The notes under the pieces were generated by a model that saw only the letters and a list, made by a program, of their open reading frames with translations, was not told the origin of the DNA and ran no database searches. Below are positions 21,342 through 33,567 of a DNA stretch of 64,000 nt, one piece after another. The stretch spans positions 1-64,000 of the forward strand of contig ARYC01000234.1 in assembly GCA_000711775.1 (NCBI GenBank). The letters run 5' to 3'. This stretch comes from Oxytricha trifallax. Its lineage: Eukaryota > Ciliophora > Spirotrichea > Sporadotrichida > Oxytrichidae. Position numbers and translations under genes: made by a program. Every line of letters starts with the position of its first letter. Within the stretch, counting starts at the first letter, position 1.

Positions 21342-24300
21342 TCATTTTATATTTTTTAGATCAAAGCTGACTCTTTTCTTGTCAAAATTTTGATTATTTT
21401 CTTGATGCTAATTTATAACTTAATGAAATTAATCTTGTGTGTTGGCATGTCCAGGTTATGGCGACTTGTCTGTTCTGATGTTAATATTAGACCAAAGATT
21501 GTTTGAGCTGCCCTTTCTTCCTTGTTTATGATTCAATCTCCCTAATGATTGCTTTTCTTGATATGTAGAGGCGAATGACTATCATTTATATTTATGAGCA
21601 ATATGAAATACAAATTTAATAATATAATAAAAATGACTGTAGATTCTCAGAGGTGTTTTGTTTTGAAAATCTGGAAGATATATCATTAGATGAGCTAGAT
21701 TTGGAGAGTGATCCTGATTGATAAGATGAATTTTAGTTTTTGGCATTAGTTGGTGTTCTTGGTTTTATAAATAATTAACTTATATTTGAACTAAAATGTT
21801 TGCATTCGCATTTCTTTCTATTAATCATACAGCTGCAAGAGCAGTTTTGAAGAGCTTGCTCATCTCCTTAACATGTTCTGCATTTTTAAAAAGTCAATAA
21901 TAAATTGTTTGACTGAAAATTATAATTAAAATAAGGCATTTTGATCTGATTGGAGATTTCATAATGAGCTTCTACTTTTATAATATAGAACAATTATCTC
22001 TTTTCTTAATGCTAGGTGACGAAACGGGAATGGTAGTGATGCTATTAACATTAATAACTGGCGGAGCATTATGAGTCTCAACAAATGAAGAGCCGTCTAC
22101 GGTAGAAGTCAAAATAGATTTGTTAATGTTTGTGTCCAGTCTGCTTAGGTAGTTTTGGTTATTGATGGTCGCTGTTGTGTTATTCTATGCTGTACTTTTA
22201 TAAATATGTTTCATGATAGGCATAATTAGAAATATTTCATAAAAGAAAGTAATTTGAGTTTCTCCCATTTCAGAGACGGATCCATTTCTAACTCTTTTCA
22301 GCTGACTTCCCTTAGACTATGGTTTTACAATGACAAGTTCTCTATTGTTTTCTTTCTCCTTTGAATCTCTGGAGTCTTCATCAGTATCCTCGTCATCCCC
22401 TTCATCACTGCTATCTTCGTCATCAACGTCCTTATTCTTCTTGAATATTGAGCTTCTTGGGAGCAGAATCAAATCTATGAAGTTTCTCAGGGGTCTCTCA
22501 CACAATAGATAGAAAGGTATTGCAATTAGGTAAGATAAAATCACTGAGGAGAGTGAAATTTGAAAGATGTAGGTCATTGAGATTATAATGTCTTGCTCTC
22601 TTGAAGCAAAGAACCATACTACTATACTTAAAATAAATAATTATAGATGAAGACTTGTTCCTATTTTTTACTTCAATTATCTTTATAGAAGATAATCAAA
22701 GTTTACTATGAAGTGGATAAGATAAGCCGAATAAGTCAACTCCTCAAGTACAAGCCAAATATGCGAGCTTATCAGTGGTCTTAGAACATTGGACATATTA
22801 ATCAGGCAAGGCAACAAAATCAAGATCTTACCTATGAAATAGAAGTATTATGAAAACACAATGTATATGACTGAACCTGTTTATTTCCAACAATAAGTGA
22901 GAGGCGCGATCTAAGTATCTTTCAATGGGCTTTAATCTTAATTTCATATTCTGAAATAGATTTGTGAAACAAAATAGATCATGAAAATATTTTTATGAAA
23001 ATCAACACAAGAGACATTCCAATATTAAATTAATACTGGAATAGTTACTCCCAATATGCCTACTGTATATAAAATCAACTTGAAGTATTTCTTCTCTTTG
23101 AATTTATCAATGAATTGCTTATGAAAAGGGTAAGTGCCATCATTAAGCTTATCTACGTATTTATACTCAAATTTTATGATTGCAAGAACTACTCCGCATA
23201 TAAAGGCAGGTATCCTGTAGTATATTCTTGATATAATTGCCTCTCCCATTAAGGAGTCTAAGTTAGGATAGGGATTAACATTTTCATCAATGGCCACCAC
23301 AACTGTTGGTATTAAAGAGAAGACCACAGTTATAACTAGGAAGGATACTATAAAAACCTTGCGAAAGGTGTTTTTGTAAAGAGAAAGGAAAATTGGTATT
23401 AGAATTATTGATAACCAAAATTTTAGGTGAAATATAAATGCCTGGATAAATTTTTTTAACCATAATTTGAATATCTTTTCAGAAAACTTTATTAAATTTC
23501 AGGAATATCTTAATTAAAAGCTTATTGTATTCATCGAAAAATTTATAATTATTTTTTTCTTTTCTTTAAAAAGAAAATTCGTTCGCAAAGAACGTTAAGG
23601 CCATTCCGCACTGGTCACTTTACTTCCATGGATAAAAATTGTTGATAATTAGCAAATTTGTCCACCAATAAGTCTTGCAGTTCTTTACAAACATTTCCTC
23701 TGCCATCAGTGCATAAATAGGCCCACTTCCCATAAATGGAAAGAACGCTATCATTACAGATGTAATGTACAGCATACTCAAGAATATAAATAGGAAAGTC
23801 CTTAATATGTAAACAATAAGGTTGAAGTTTGATCTTCTCACATATATTTGTAACAAACTATCATAAGTATTAGAGAACCCACAGTAAAAATAGAGTGATC
23901 CAAAGCCATAAATCTAGCCTTGTACTATTAGCACAGAAACCCAATTAGTTGTGAGGTAGGGGAAATCTTAAAAATTCTTTGGATATGCTTTAAATGCTAC
24001 TCCCATTACAAAACTAAAGCTTATCCATAAGAACCCAAACACTTTAATTGTTCTCATGTACATGACTTTCTTGAAGCTTTCTCTATCGTAGAACAATAGC
24101 ATAGTATTTCTTGGAATTGAAAAACATAGGAAGAAAATACCCCAGATTTTTTTACGATTGAGCAACAGCCTGTCAATCTAGCTGAGTAGCTCTATATACT
24201 GCTCTTTACCTTCTTTCTCAGTGAATTATACTTAAATATTGTGATTTTTCAATTTCAAATCTCCAAAAGTTGTAAAATTCACAATTATTCCAAGTATGCA

Positions 24301-24792
24301 AAGAATTGCAGTTAATATGAAGCAGCCCCACATTACATAAAAAGCAGGCAGAAATATTTCTCTCAGAGTTTTAAGGTCATCACCAGGAATTCTATAAGTG
24401 CTCTTCGACTTATCTCTAATAGTTTCCATTGGACTTTAATAGGAAATTCTATCCATATATTGAATGAAATCGGATGCACATTCATTCATCATGCACTTAC
24501 CAATGGCAAACTAATCACTATTATCATTCATTTTTATAATTTCAAGTGCATAATACTAAGTGTGGTTTGATCCTTGTTCACAATATGAGAACCCACCTAT
24601 TTCATTCAAATATTGGCCATTAGCTCCATAATTGTCTTGATAAAAATCTCCATGATAAATTTTACTATAAATAGCATTTTTACATTTCTTGCTTTCCTCC
24701 ATAGTTGTAGCATCAACGATAAAATTTGAAGAAAGTATAAGGGCAAAGATTAATACAACTAATTGCCCATTATTCAGATATTTTATCATCAT
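21342..24792 (-). CDS. NRF-6-type membrane acyltransferase (acyltransferase 3 family)
   Basis: ATG 24790-24792 (a second Met follows), TGA 21342-21344. There is a signal-like N-terminus, then an extracellular Cys-containing domain (24750-24450) and about ten hydrophobic segments. Family landmarks include NNFYPWK ... DQCG (23640-23600), SRIYYRIPAFICG (23220) and the last pair of membrane segments with LTYSAYLIHF (22720). The NRF-6 family occurs in animals and many protists; its substrates are poorly defined. The tail is long, cytosolic, acidic (SSDEGDDEDTDEDS near 22400), then Ser/Gln-rich. IESs are clear at 21572-21653 (pointer AGAGG) and 21887-21942 (pointer GCATTTT); others lie near 23470-23600, 22880-23030 and 22600-22690. 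Confidence 0.82.
21572..21653 (-). other. IES in acyltransferase gene, pointer AGAGG
   Basis: AGAGG at 21567-21571 and 21649-21653. Removal joins FSKQNTS to TYQEKQSLGRL, carrying the frame through to the stop at 21342. Confidence 0.8.
21887..21942 (-). other. IES in acyltransferase gene, pointer GCATTTT
   Basis: GCATTTT at 21880-21886 and 21936-21942. Removal joins KSPIRSKC to RTCQGDEQAL; retaining it gives a TGA soon after. Confidence 0.82.
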
Positions 24793-24953
24793 TTATAATT
24801 ATATTATAATATCGAATCCCCTTAGTTATAATTATAATTGCTAATGTAATCAAATTGATCCTCTTTCAGAATTTAAAGATTTTAATTTTATTACGAACGA
24901 ATTAATCCTTAAAGTATAATTATAAAGCCGATCCAAGAGAAATAAATTTAAAA

Positions 24954-26822
24954 ATGGCTAATTTGATATCTTCAGCTCAATCAATATAGAATCCAAATTA
25001 CCTTAATATTAAATAATAAAGTTCAGAGTATTACTGCTCACCAGCTATCCAGAATAAATAAATACAGTCCCAGCAGAAATCATAAAATGAAAATAATCAA
25101 ATTTTCGATTTTCAAAGAACTAAGACTTCACTGCTATCTTAGAATTAAAATAGCATCAGTGCCTTGCAAGAGATAGATGGCTCTGCAGTCAAGAGTGAGC
25201 TGTTTGATGCTATTTATAATGGAAAGGTGCCAGTATTTGGATACGCAATGATGAATTTTAGTCCAAAAGATAATCATAAAGGGTTTTGGAAAGTTATAGG
25301 ATCATCCATTACTTAGAAGGAGCAGAGACAGTTTCAAATTAATGATATGGTTATTTAATTTCGATAAGCTCAAGAGGATGAGAGTAAATTGTAAGTATCG
25401 CTTGATTTATTTTGGGATTTAATTGATTATAAATGTAGGTTAAAAGACTTTGCAAAAGGAAGGCAGTTATCACAGAGACTGTTAAAAGAGCAGTATTAAG
25501 AAGAAGATAAGGAAGCCCAAAAAAAGAAAGTAAAAAAGAAAGCTAGAAACAGAAACACTAGCTTGAAAATTCCTAAAGACGCATTAATAAATGTCACTGG
25601 AGAGAGTTAAGAACCAAGCTAGGGGTAAAATAACAGCAGACTTAATAGTCAAAGAAGAATCAGGAAAAATTCATTATCATAAATGAACATTTAAGATAAC
25701 TATGAAGCTAAAAATCTACAAAAAAATGGGCAAAAAAAGATACTTACCTTTAAAACTAACAAGACATAGCAACTTCGAAAGTAAGCTAGTGAAATAAAAA
25801 GCAGAGTGTAGAGTTAAGATTCAGAAGTACAATTAATCAAAAGAAAATTAAGTACTTAAACATCACTTGGGTACTCTGGCTTTAGAAACAAAATGAACAT
25901 AAAATTGCTTGGCTAGTCCACTCTTTCAAATTTTAACAGAGAAGATTCAGTCGATAATATCTTGAATATACAAATACCATAAAATCTAGTAAATACTGAT
26001 TACTAAGATGTAAATAGTGTGCCAAAGCGGAACTTTTACTAAAGACATTAATCACAATCTTTGTCTACAAATAAATCAACTAGGGGTTCGATCTCAAATT
26101 TGAATAATTTACATAGAAAAAACAAACTGTCGCAGTAGTTTTCATTAATTATAGATGAAAATGAAAACTAAGATATCAAGCCAGTATTAGCAAAGAATAT
26201 TAGTTACTAATAGAAATAATAGAGAAGAATGAGTGACACAATAGAGGAATCTATGATAAACTTAAAATCATAAGGAAGTTAAAGAAAAGTTGTTTAAAAA
26301 GATGAAAAATCCATTTATTAAGTAAATAATTGGTTATAAGAACCATAAATTGATCAAGGATAAAACTAGTAAAATATAGACTAAGTCATTATAAATTCTC
26401 CTCCCCGAAGAAACTTGACTCTTAAATCGGCTGCATAACCAGGCAGATTTCAACATAGCAGATACAATTCAAGTTAGCTCCAAACATCAGTTAGCAAGTA
26501 TGCTAGCAATTAAAGATAATCATAAACTGGCATTATGTTAAGTGAATATTCGAAATTGATGAGTATTGAGAACACAGATAATGTCTAAAACACTGTCAAA
26601 AGACTCAAGCTTGATAGAATCAAAGTTCTGGAATAGTAAAACTATCAAAGTGGTCAATAGATACAAACAAGTAGTATTGGGATGGCATAAAGGCAAGGAA
26701 AAAGCAAAAAAAGAAAAAGTACAAGTGTTAAGAAATTCTTATCATTCTTGATCAACCAATACCAGAGAGACGCTTTGTCGTTGCTGCATTAAGTATAATC
26801 TAGATAAAGAAAAAACATTTGA
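24954..26822 (+). CDS. Unknown hydrophilic protein, one intron
   Basis: ATG 24954, TGA 26820-26822, about 605 residues. One canonical intron (GTAAGTATCG...ATGTAG, about 25391-25438) follows a small folded-looking N-terminal domain (25170-25390; motif KVPVFGYAMMNFSPKDNHKGFWKVIGSS). The remainder is Ser/Asn/Gln/Lys-rich and probably disordered, ending in a short helix (LINQYQRDALSLLHQ). I see no IES in 1.87 kb, in contrast with its neighbours. No family is recognised; the N-terminal block is the part worth searching. Confidence 0.78.
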
Positions 26823-26972
26823 TTTCTTAATAAAATTTCTCTTAATTTAAATTAGCATTAAATAAATTTAAATATGAAAAGATGGTTACTAAAAGTTAAA
26901 TTTTATGAGTAAGATAAAGTTTTATCTGAAAGCCGATAATATTATTAAAAATAAAATAAATTTGTCAAATAA

Positions 26973-28017
26973 ATGTAATCTTACGCATCTTCCAGAGATC
27001 ATCATAATTACATGGTGGCTGTTGATGGCTCAGAATCTTCACACGCTGCTTTTGAGGTAGTAACCCAGAGTCTCTTCTAAGAGGCAAACGATATTCTAAC
27101 TGTTGCTCACGTTTTCAACAGACAGAAGCAATTCCTCCCATTCAACATGCAGCCAGATAATATTAGAGCTACTTATGAGTCTTTAATTGTTGGATATGGA
27201 CAGAAGGCAAAATTACTCTGGGAAGAACTTGAAAATAACACTACAACCAAAGAACATGTACTTAATTTGGCTAGAGTCGCAAATGCCGATTTGCTTGTAG
27301 TAGGCATGCATGGAAGAAAAGGACCTAAAGCGTAAAATATTTCGAATTACTAATTTTATATTTAGTGACCCAACAGTCAATAAAATAACATTATCTACAG
27401 ATATGTTATTAAAATGAAAAATATTTTAAGTGCTTGGATCAGCTGTATAGCATTTGTCCTTAAATACAATTTGCCCCGTTCTCATGATCAAGGATAGAAC
27501 TATCCGATCTTAAAAGCCAGGAGGAAAGCTGAGATGGGCTGTTTGTACAGATGGCTCTGAGAAATCTTTAAAAGCTTTCCATGTTCTAGCTAGACTTCTT
27601 GATAAGAGCAGAGATGAAGTCTTAGCCATCACAGTGATAAGCAAGGGAATTGATGTTTCGCACATTCAAGATTTAATCACTGAGCATTTCAAATCGGAAA
27701 ATGTAAGTTAGTTGGGTGATTCATTGGTCATATGACAATTAATTCAATGCCATACTAGCAAAAAATTCATTCTAACCATCACTATATAGGTTTAAGGAAG
27801 TTTCGTTCAAATCAAGAAGCAAAACGATATTGATACTGTTCATTAAACTATAGTGGATTTCCTAATGAACCAGTCAACTGCAGATAACTATATTGATTTC
27901 GTAGCAGTAGGTAACCATGGAGCTGATTTCTCATCTCACTCTGACAAGAAATATCTTGGATCAGTTGCTAATGGAATCATAAGAAACAGTAATCTTAACG
28001 TGCTCTTCATCGCTTGA
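26973..28017 (+). CDS. Tandem universal-stress-protein-like protein
   Basis: ATG 26973, TGA 28015-28017. Two UspA-like halves: the first opens with YMVAVDGSESSHAAFEV and closes with ADLLVVGMHGRKGPK ... VLGSAVQHL; the second opens with RWAVCTDGSEKSLKAF and closes with IDFVAVGNHGADF ... LGSVANGIIRNS. The G-x2-G-x8-G(S) ATP-binding signature is largely preserved (GMHGRKG, LGSAV). Cytosolic, role in stress unknown. A 34 nt intron (27332-27365) and an IES (27378-27431, pointer AGT) lie close together; a second intron (27703-27789, GTAAGT...ATATAG) splits the second half. Confidence 0.9.
27378..27431 (+). other. IES in UspA-like gene, pointer AGT
   Basis: AGT at 27375-27377 and 27429-27431. Removal gives KADPTVLGSAVQHL, restoring the conserved Usp turn; retaining it brings in a TGA. 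Confidence 0.78.
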
Positions 28018-28228
28018 AAATGACGAATTCGCATAAATTTCATATAAACTCGATGCTATATTTCGATAATATTTTCGTTAAAATTTTTCTTTGAATAATT
28101 AATTGACTAGACTTTATATTTAAATATAAATAAATCTTAATTTATCCTCTTGTATGAGATTGGCTTATTTTCATTCTGAAAGGTGTTTAAACAGTTAATA
28201 TATAAAAGTATTTGAAAAAAATATATAA

Positions 28229-28660
28229 TGCTTGAAAAATTTAACTCACCTGAAACATCATAGAACTATCATTGATTTTAGACTTAGGAAACAAATAGAA
28301 GCTAAATGGTCTGCATTTGTACTATTTACTTTTCTCATCCCAAGCGAAGGTGCACAGACCAAATTACAGTGCAGTAAATTTTTACACTGCATACTTTATT
28401 TTCTAGTATCTCTCCTCAATTGTGTCAAATTCGTTATGCTTGTCATCTGCGGATACTTAGTGACCTATAGAATCAAACTTAGCTAATATTATGAATAACA
28501 GAACCTACCTGAGAATTCAGTGTCGATTGAAATGAAATCTGCTAGTTTTATGCTTTCTTCAATTAAAGAGAGTTATTCTCCAAAATTGCCACTTAAAATT
28601 TCCATATAAAATATATTATTTTAATTATTGGACAAAAATTAAAAATAGAATGACTATTGA
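28229..28660 (+). CDS. Doubtful ORF with hydrophobic segments, no ATG
   Basis: An open frame of about 143 codons ending at TGA 28658-28660 in the spacer between the UspA-like gene and the hydroxylase gene. It shows two hydrophobic stretches (around FVLFTFLIP and the Leu/Val-rich block near 28380-28460) and a polar tail. There is no ATG at its start, only TTG. It may be a fragment of a gene whose other segments are elsewhere, or chance. No similarity recognised. Confidence 0.25.
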
Positions 28661-28748
28661 TAAATTTTATCTAATAATATTGAATTTGACTAATATTAAG
28701 AATCAAACTTGATTATAAAAAACATGTAAATCTCAATATTTCAACTCA

Positions 28749-31168
28749 TCAAAAGAATGATTAATCAATACCTCCATATTAAGCAACTTCATTAAAACTT
28801 TAATTCTTAAAATCAACTCCTCTTCTTATCATCTCTTCAATAAATTCTTAATCTTCATCTATGATCAACTTAACTAACTTTTGGCAGTCTTTTTATCTTT
28901 AAGTTCTCTCCATATCTTCTTAATGATCCTCTTTATAAGTAGGCCTGTACTTTCTTTCCCAAAGATGATAAGCAACGGTTTTTGGGGGACTATATAGCGC
29001 ATAGTCTTTCTTGAAGAACTTGTACATTTAGTAAATCTCTTCACCAAAGAACAAGTCGTCAATGAAGTTTTAGTCCTAAGAATTTAAGCTAAAACTATTG
29101 ACAGAGTAGCCACAATCCTAAATCAACTAACCATAAGAGAAACTGAAACCAGCAGCCCAGAAAAGCGATTAGAAAGGTTTCTGAAACATATCTGACTTTT
29201 TAATGACTTTACTACTTAATCTAGGAAGTAAATCTAAAGAGTTGAATTCCTTAAAGCACATAGCTACTGGACCTTAAAGTTCAGATTCTATTTTATTGTA
29301 AGACTCAAAATTCTCAATATTTTAATCATCAATTTTATATGGCCTGGGATAAACTGTTAAAATGCTTTTCTAGGGATTTTAGCATTAACTCAAGTATTTG
29401 ATCAAAAGTTAATCCCAATTTTTCACAAATCTCATATGCGAGTCTATTTGCAGATAATAATTTTCATTTTAGTACATTTATTACACAATTACTCTTGCAT
29501 AATAAGCATTTTTAGCTTCTGTATAGTTTACAGTTTTAACTGTAATTTTAACTCCTTTAGATTAATACGCTTCAATTAACTAAGTTAAATCTATTTAAAT
29601 TTGCTGGTCTAAAGAGTCATCAAGCTTTAGTTAATGAAAAATGCCAAAATGCAAGTTTGATGGATTTTGGAATTCTACGAGCTCTGTCGTCCAGATTATT
29701 CTGGCGAAATGTTGATTTAGGAGGACCTAGGTGATAACAAGACTGGTTTTTTCGGAGTTTTCTACTTCATGACTGCCACGTCACGGAATTTGCCACATCA
29801 ACTCACTCAGATACGTCTACGTCACGACTAAGATTGATGGTTTGATTTTAGTATTAAACAGCGATATGTTAAATTTAATTTGAGATTAATCATTAAACAC
29901 ACACATGGATTTTGACTGTTTTCAATCATATTTTTTACTGTTGGTATCAACTAAGCATCTTATAAAATTAAATTTTATATAGAATTAAATATCTCTATAT
30001 GAGGGTATTCCTATAAAGATTGTCTCTTTTATATATTATTCTGAGCATAAAAAACTCTTTACTTCCTCTTACTATGAATCAATTTCAGTTTTCTTCTACT
30101 CAACTCTATGAGTATGTCTGAACCAAGTTGTTAGAGCGAATCTTTGATAACCCTGAGTAGGTTTGACTTCATGTTCAATCTTTTCACTCTTAAACAATAT
30201 ACATCTACCTATGTGAGGGGTTATATCCACTATCTTATCTTTCAAATACAAGCGAAGTTCTCCAAGTTTTTATTAAATAATTTTCTGACCAAATCTTTAA
30301 TAAATTTAATAAATTTTAAGGAAAAAGTTTGAAGTCTTTGCGAGTTGAGATATTTTGCGATTTTAGTTCAGGATTCAAGTAAATGATTGCTGTTATTTTT
30401 CTTAATCTTTGTCCATCTTGCAAATTGTTTGTGTCTAGTCTAAATGCATCTTTATGCCTCAAATAGTATAAAATATAGTTAAATAAAAGCTATTTAGTAT
30501 TCTCCGCTTCCACTGTACTGAGCAAGCTAAACTTCAAAATCGTCCAACTTCTCATAAGCATTAAGAATAGGATTAAATTTATCTGTTAGTTTTGTCATAA
30601 TCTAAACCAAGCTTCTAAGATGTCCTAAAGATTGTAAGCCTTCTACTTCTTATGTGTTATCATCATTTCTTGTATTTTGTTGATTATCGTCAATAAACTC
30701 TTGAGATTTAATCTTTTTCGCCAGATAAGACAGCCAAATAAACTAATCTCCTCTTACTTTCTTATCTTTCTCGTAGCTCTCACCTTTTCCAAAACCTGAT
30801 TCTTACAGCTTGCCGCTTTAAGCCAATTACACACCTTCTTCTCTGCACTTCAACAAAAACTCATGCATCATTTCATTATCACTTAAGTTCAGAGAATTTT
30901 CCTAAGTTACTAAAGATTTCAAGTCATCAACAATCAAGTAGTCAATTTTATCCTCAATAAGTTATTAAATCTTGTCATCATTCAGTATGTTTTCACTGGG
31001 ATTTAAATCATGAACAGTTACTACTTCTCTCTGGTCTATCATATCTAAGAGCTTAAACTTAGTTTTAGCATCTAGCTTTGTTCCCAAAATTGAAGCTAAT
31101 TGTGCAAAATCAAAAGCTGAAGCATTAGCGGATTTATTTTGAGTTTGCTAAGTTTAATTACTTTCCAT
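28749..31168 (-). CDS. Bifunctional prolyl 4-hydroxylase / Skp1-type GlcNAc-transferase fusion
   Basis: ATG 31166-31168, TGA 28749-28751. The N-terminal half is a 2-oxoglutarate/Fe(II) prolyl hydroxylase of the PhyA/EGLN type: VRGDQFIWL, then EVQLAQYSGSGEYYLRHKDAF (iron-ligand His and Asp), ITAIIYLNPE, GELRLYL, IEHEVKP (third ligand His) and ALTTWF. After a linker (about 30110-30030) the frame enters a PF11397-like glycosyltransferase: ETIFIGIPSYRD, NPSNLHFGIFHQ, YLQIDSHMRF (DxH nucleotide-sugar/metal motif), FWAAGFSFSYG, DDLFFGEE and AYHLWERKYRPTY. These are the first two enzymes of Dictyostelium/Toxoplasma Skp1 modification. IESs at 30470-30500 and 30270-30330 are clear; one junction near 29720-30040 is unresolved. 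No signal peptide, so probably cytosolic. Confidence 0.85.
30270..30330 (-). other. IES in hydroxylase domain, pointer AAGTTT
   Basis: AAGTTT at 30264-30269 and 30325-30330 (AAACTT on coding strand). Removal joins TRKDFKL to GELRLYLKDKIVD, completing the double-stranded beta-helix core. Confidence 0.88.
30470..30500 (-). other. 25 bp-core IES in hydroxylase domain, pointer TAGTAT
   Basis: TAGTAT at 30464-30469 and 30495-30500. Removal gives SGSGEYYLRHKDAFRLD, placing the iron-ligand H-x-D in the proper context. Confidence 0.9.
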
Positions 31169-31304
31169 TTTTGATAAATAATTTTAATGATAATTTTATA
31201 ATTGGTTTATTGATTTATAATTTGTAATTATTTATAATTCTTGATTTTAGCAAGAAATTTATAAATTTATAAATTTTCATATATTAACCACACTTTTTAT
31301 AGGC

Positions 31305-33431
31305 ATCAGCAGTGCAGTTTTTACTACAGCATAATTTCGATTTTAACAAGCCTTTTGGCTGTGCTTTGGTACAACTCATTAAAATTTTAATTTCTAATAT
31401 CTTTAATAGGGCTACTAATAACTGAGCAAGCAAGATGAGCTGTGGTAGAATTGCAAGTACAAAGTAACAAAGAGTTTTCCATCTATAAGATCTTATACTT
31501 CATTGAGTCCAACAAGTGAGAAAAAGCTCGAGGAAATGATGAAAGTTATTGATGAATGGGTTTATGATTCAAATAGTTTCGAGAGATTGGTATTTCAAGT
31601 ATAGTCATACAGTCTTAAAAAAGCACTGTCAAAGTAAGTATATCTACTTTCTTGATTTAGCATATTTAATTTATAATATTCTATAGGGAAGTTGCAAAGA
31701 TATACATGGGCAGGGGAGTTTTTACAGATTACTTCAAGGAATCAACTGAAGTTGTTATTAAAAAGAGCAAAAGTTTCAATTAATGCGAATTTTTACGTTC
31801 AAAAGATAATTAAGCTCCATTCTCATAGTAAGAACAAATTGAAGAGTCGTAGTCTACTTTCGAAAACAACAATAATGAGGATATTGATTAAGAAATGAAA
31901 GATGATTCATAAAGTACTACTGCTTTATAAAAAGAAGAAGAAGGGGTAACGGTGGCACAATCTGATATCAAAATAGAACCAGTTGAAGAATTGAAAAATC
32001 ATATAAAGACTAACAATAATGAAGTGGAATCAAAAACTATGAAGACTGAGAAGGAAACTGCTAATGAGTAACTTCCAATCAAGAAAATGGTTGATGTTGA
32101 AATAGACTATCTCTTCAAGTAAGAATTAGGTTTTAGTAGAGTTATTTAGATGTTGATTGATTGTAAAAAACCAATCATAGGCCATAATATGATGTATGAT
32201 ATGATGTTCACTTACTAATTGTGTATTTCTGATCTGCCCTCTAATTACATAGAATTCTCTCAATATTAATAAATAAATAATATTATATTATTATCTTTTA
32301 CTTTAGGTTCTTAGTTTTAAAGATTAAATTTTATGCAATAATGGCTATCGAGATTTCCATAAACCTATGACACAAAGTCCATTTCTATGAACACCAACAC
32401 CAGTAAACATTCTCAATTCAATTTCCACCAGACTGACTTGAAGACACTCTTCCAAAAATGCTCAACAGATAAGAAACTAAGAAATAACTTGCAAATCACA
32501 CTAGACAAAGAAAAAGATAGTCTCTTTGGATTGTACGAAAATCAAACTAATTGCTAGGAACATGATGCAGGATATGATGCCTATATGACTGGATATGTGT
32601 TTGCATGTATCAGTAAATTCATTGAAATTGGGAAGATACTGGATATGTAGTACGGCAAGAAATCAAGTGAAAATAGCAGTGACATTACAGCAACAGCAGA
32701 CTAAGATACTTAAAATTAATTAGAGAGTAATAAGAGAAAGAAAGCTAGAAAAGGCAAAAAACCTAGAAGCTCTTAAAACAATAATCCAAATGAGTCAGAA
32801 GAAGAGGAGGATGATACAGACGAAGATCTTATGATCATAGATGACATTTACAAACATTAATCCAAATAAAATTAGATATTGCAGTCGATTGATTCACCTA
32901 CTAGACAAATTAAGCATTTTTCTTTGGTGCAGAATAAACCAATTTACTTCACAGATTTGAGAGAATTCCAAAATAAGATAATGATGTGCACTGACTTACC
33001 GAGGTACTTTGCTTTGGATTGTAAGTAAAACACTAAACTTTGCTTATAAATTTGATGCATAGTATAAAAAACTTAATTAGAGCAGTAATATGAAAGGTAG
33101 AAGAGATAAAATGTAATACAGATTGAATTTCAAGAAAATTTCAGTATTTATGAGCTTTCTGAAATATTCAGTGTCTATGGAGATATTAATGTAAGCTACA
33201 AATATTTTAAGTTAAATTTGATCATAAATTGTATTGTAGATTGTAAAAACAACAAAGAACTTGGCATATGTGGAATTTTCTAATGTGGATAATGATATCA
33301 TTAAAACAAACACACTCAAAGAAATTGTAGAAAAAGCTACTGAATAGATTTTAAATAATTACAGGCATATTTTAGTTAAATAAGCTGGCTTTATCACTAC
33401 TTTTGAAAAAGCATAGAGATTTATATCTTGA
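31305..33431 (+). CDS. PARN-like poly(A)-specific ribonuclease, N-terminal segment missing
   Basis: Begins at about 31305 within the family sequence (motif QHNFDFNKPFG) and ends at TGA 33429-33431. The DEDD exonuclease fold is split as in PARN: after an insert rich in charged residues comes KKPIIGHNMMYDMMF (the third catalytic Asp region), LPSNYIEF, FPQTYDTK, and HDAGYDAYMTGY (catalytic His/Asp region). A C-terminal RRM-like segment follows (NLAYVEFSNV). IESs: 31361-31413 (GGCT) and 32261-32311 (TCT). Introns near 31632-31686, 33021-33062 and 33193-33239. The conserved N-terminal block with the first Asp-x-Glu pair is absent upstream, where only AT-rich DNA lies; it must come from another locus or be lost. 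Confidence 0.85.
31361..31413 (+). other. IES in PARN gene, pointer GGCT
   Basis: GGCT at 31357-31360 and 31410-31413 in the same codon phase. Removal joins FDFNKPF to GYQQLSKQDELW. Confidence 0.72.
32261..32311 (+). other. IES in PARN gene, pointer TCT
   Basis: TCT at 32258-32260 and 32309-32311. Removal joins YIEFS to QFQRLNFMQQWL, ahead of the conserved FPQTYDTK motif. The short repeat leaves the edge uncertain by a few bases. Confidence 0.65.
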
Positions 33432-33567
33432 TTCCTATTTAATTAATTTAAAAATGCTAATTTAGAATCAATAATATTTTGTTTAGTTTTACAGTACTTC
33501 TTAGTAAATAGCAAAAAAATGAAGAAATTGATACATTAAATTATAATTAAATAATAAATTAACAAAA

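Noticed and set aside
30074-30500. Plus-strand open frame that seemed a decayed gene starting MNQFQFSSTQ with two TGA
   Set aside because: It is the antisense of the hydroxylase coding segments (HEVKPTQGYQ and neighbours), which have clear family motifs on the minus strand.
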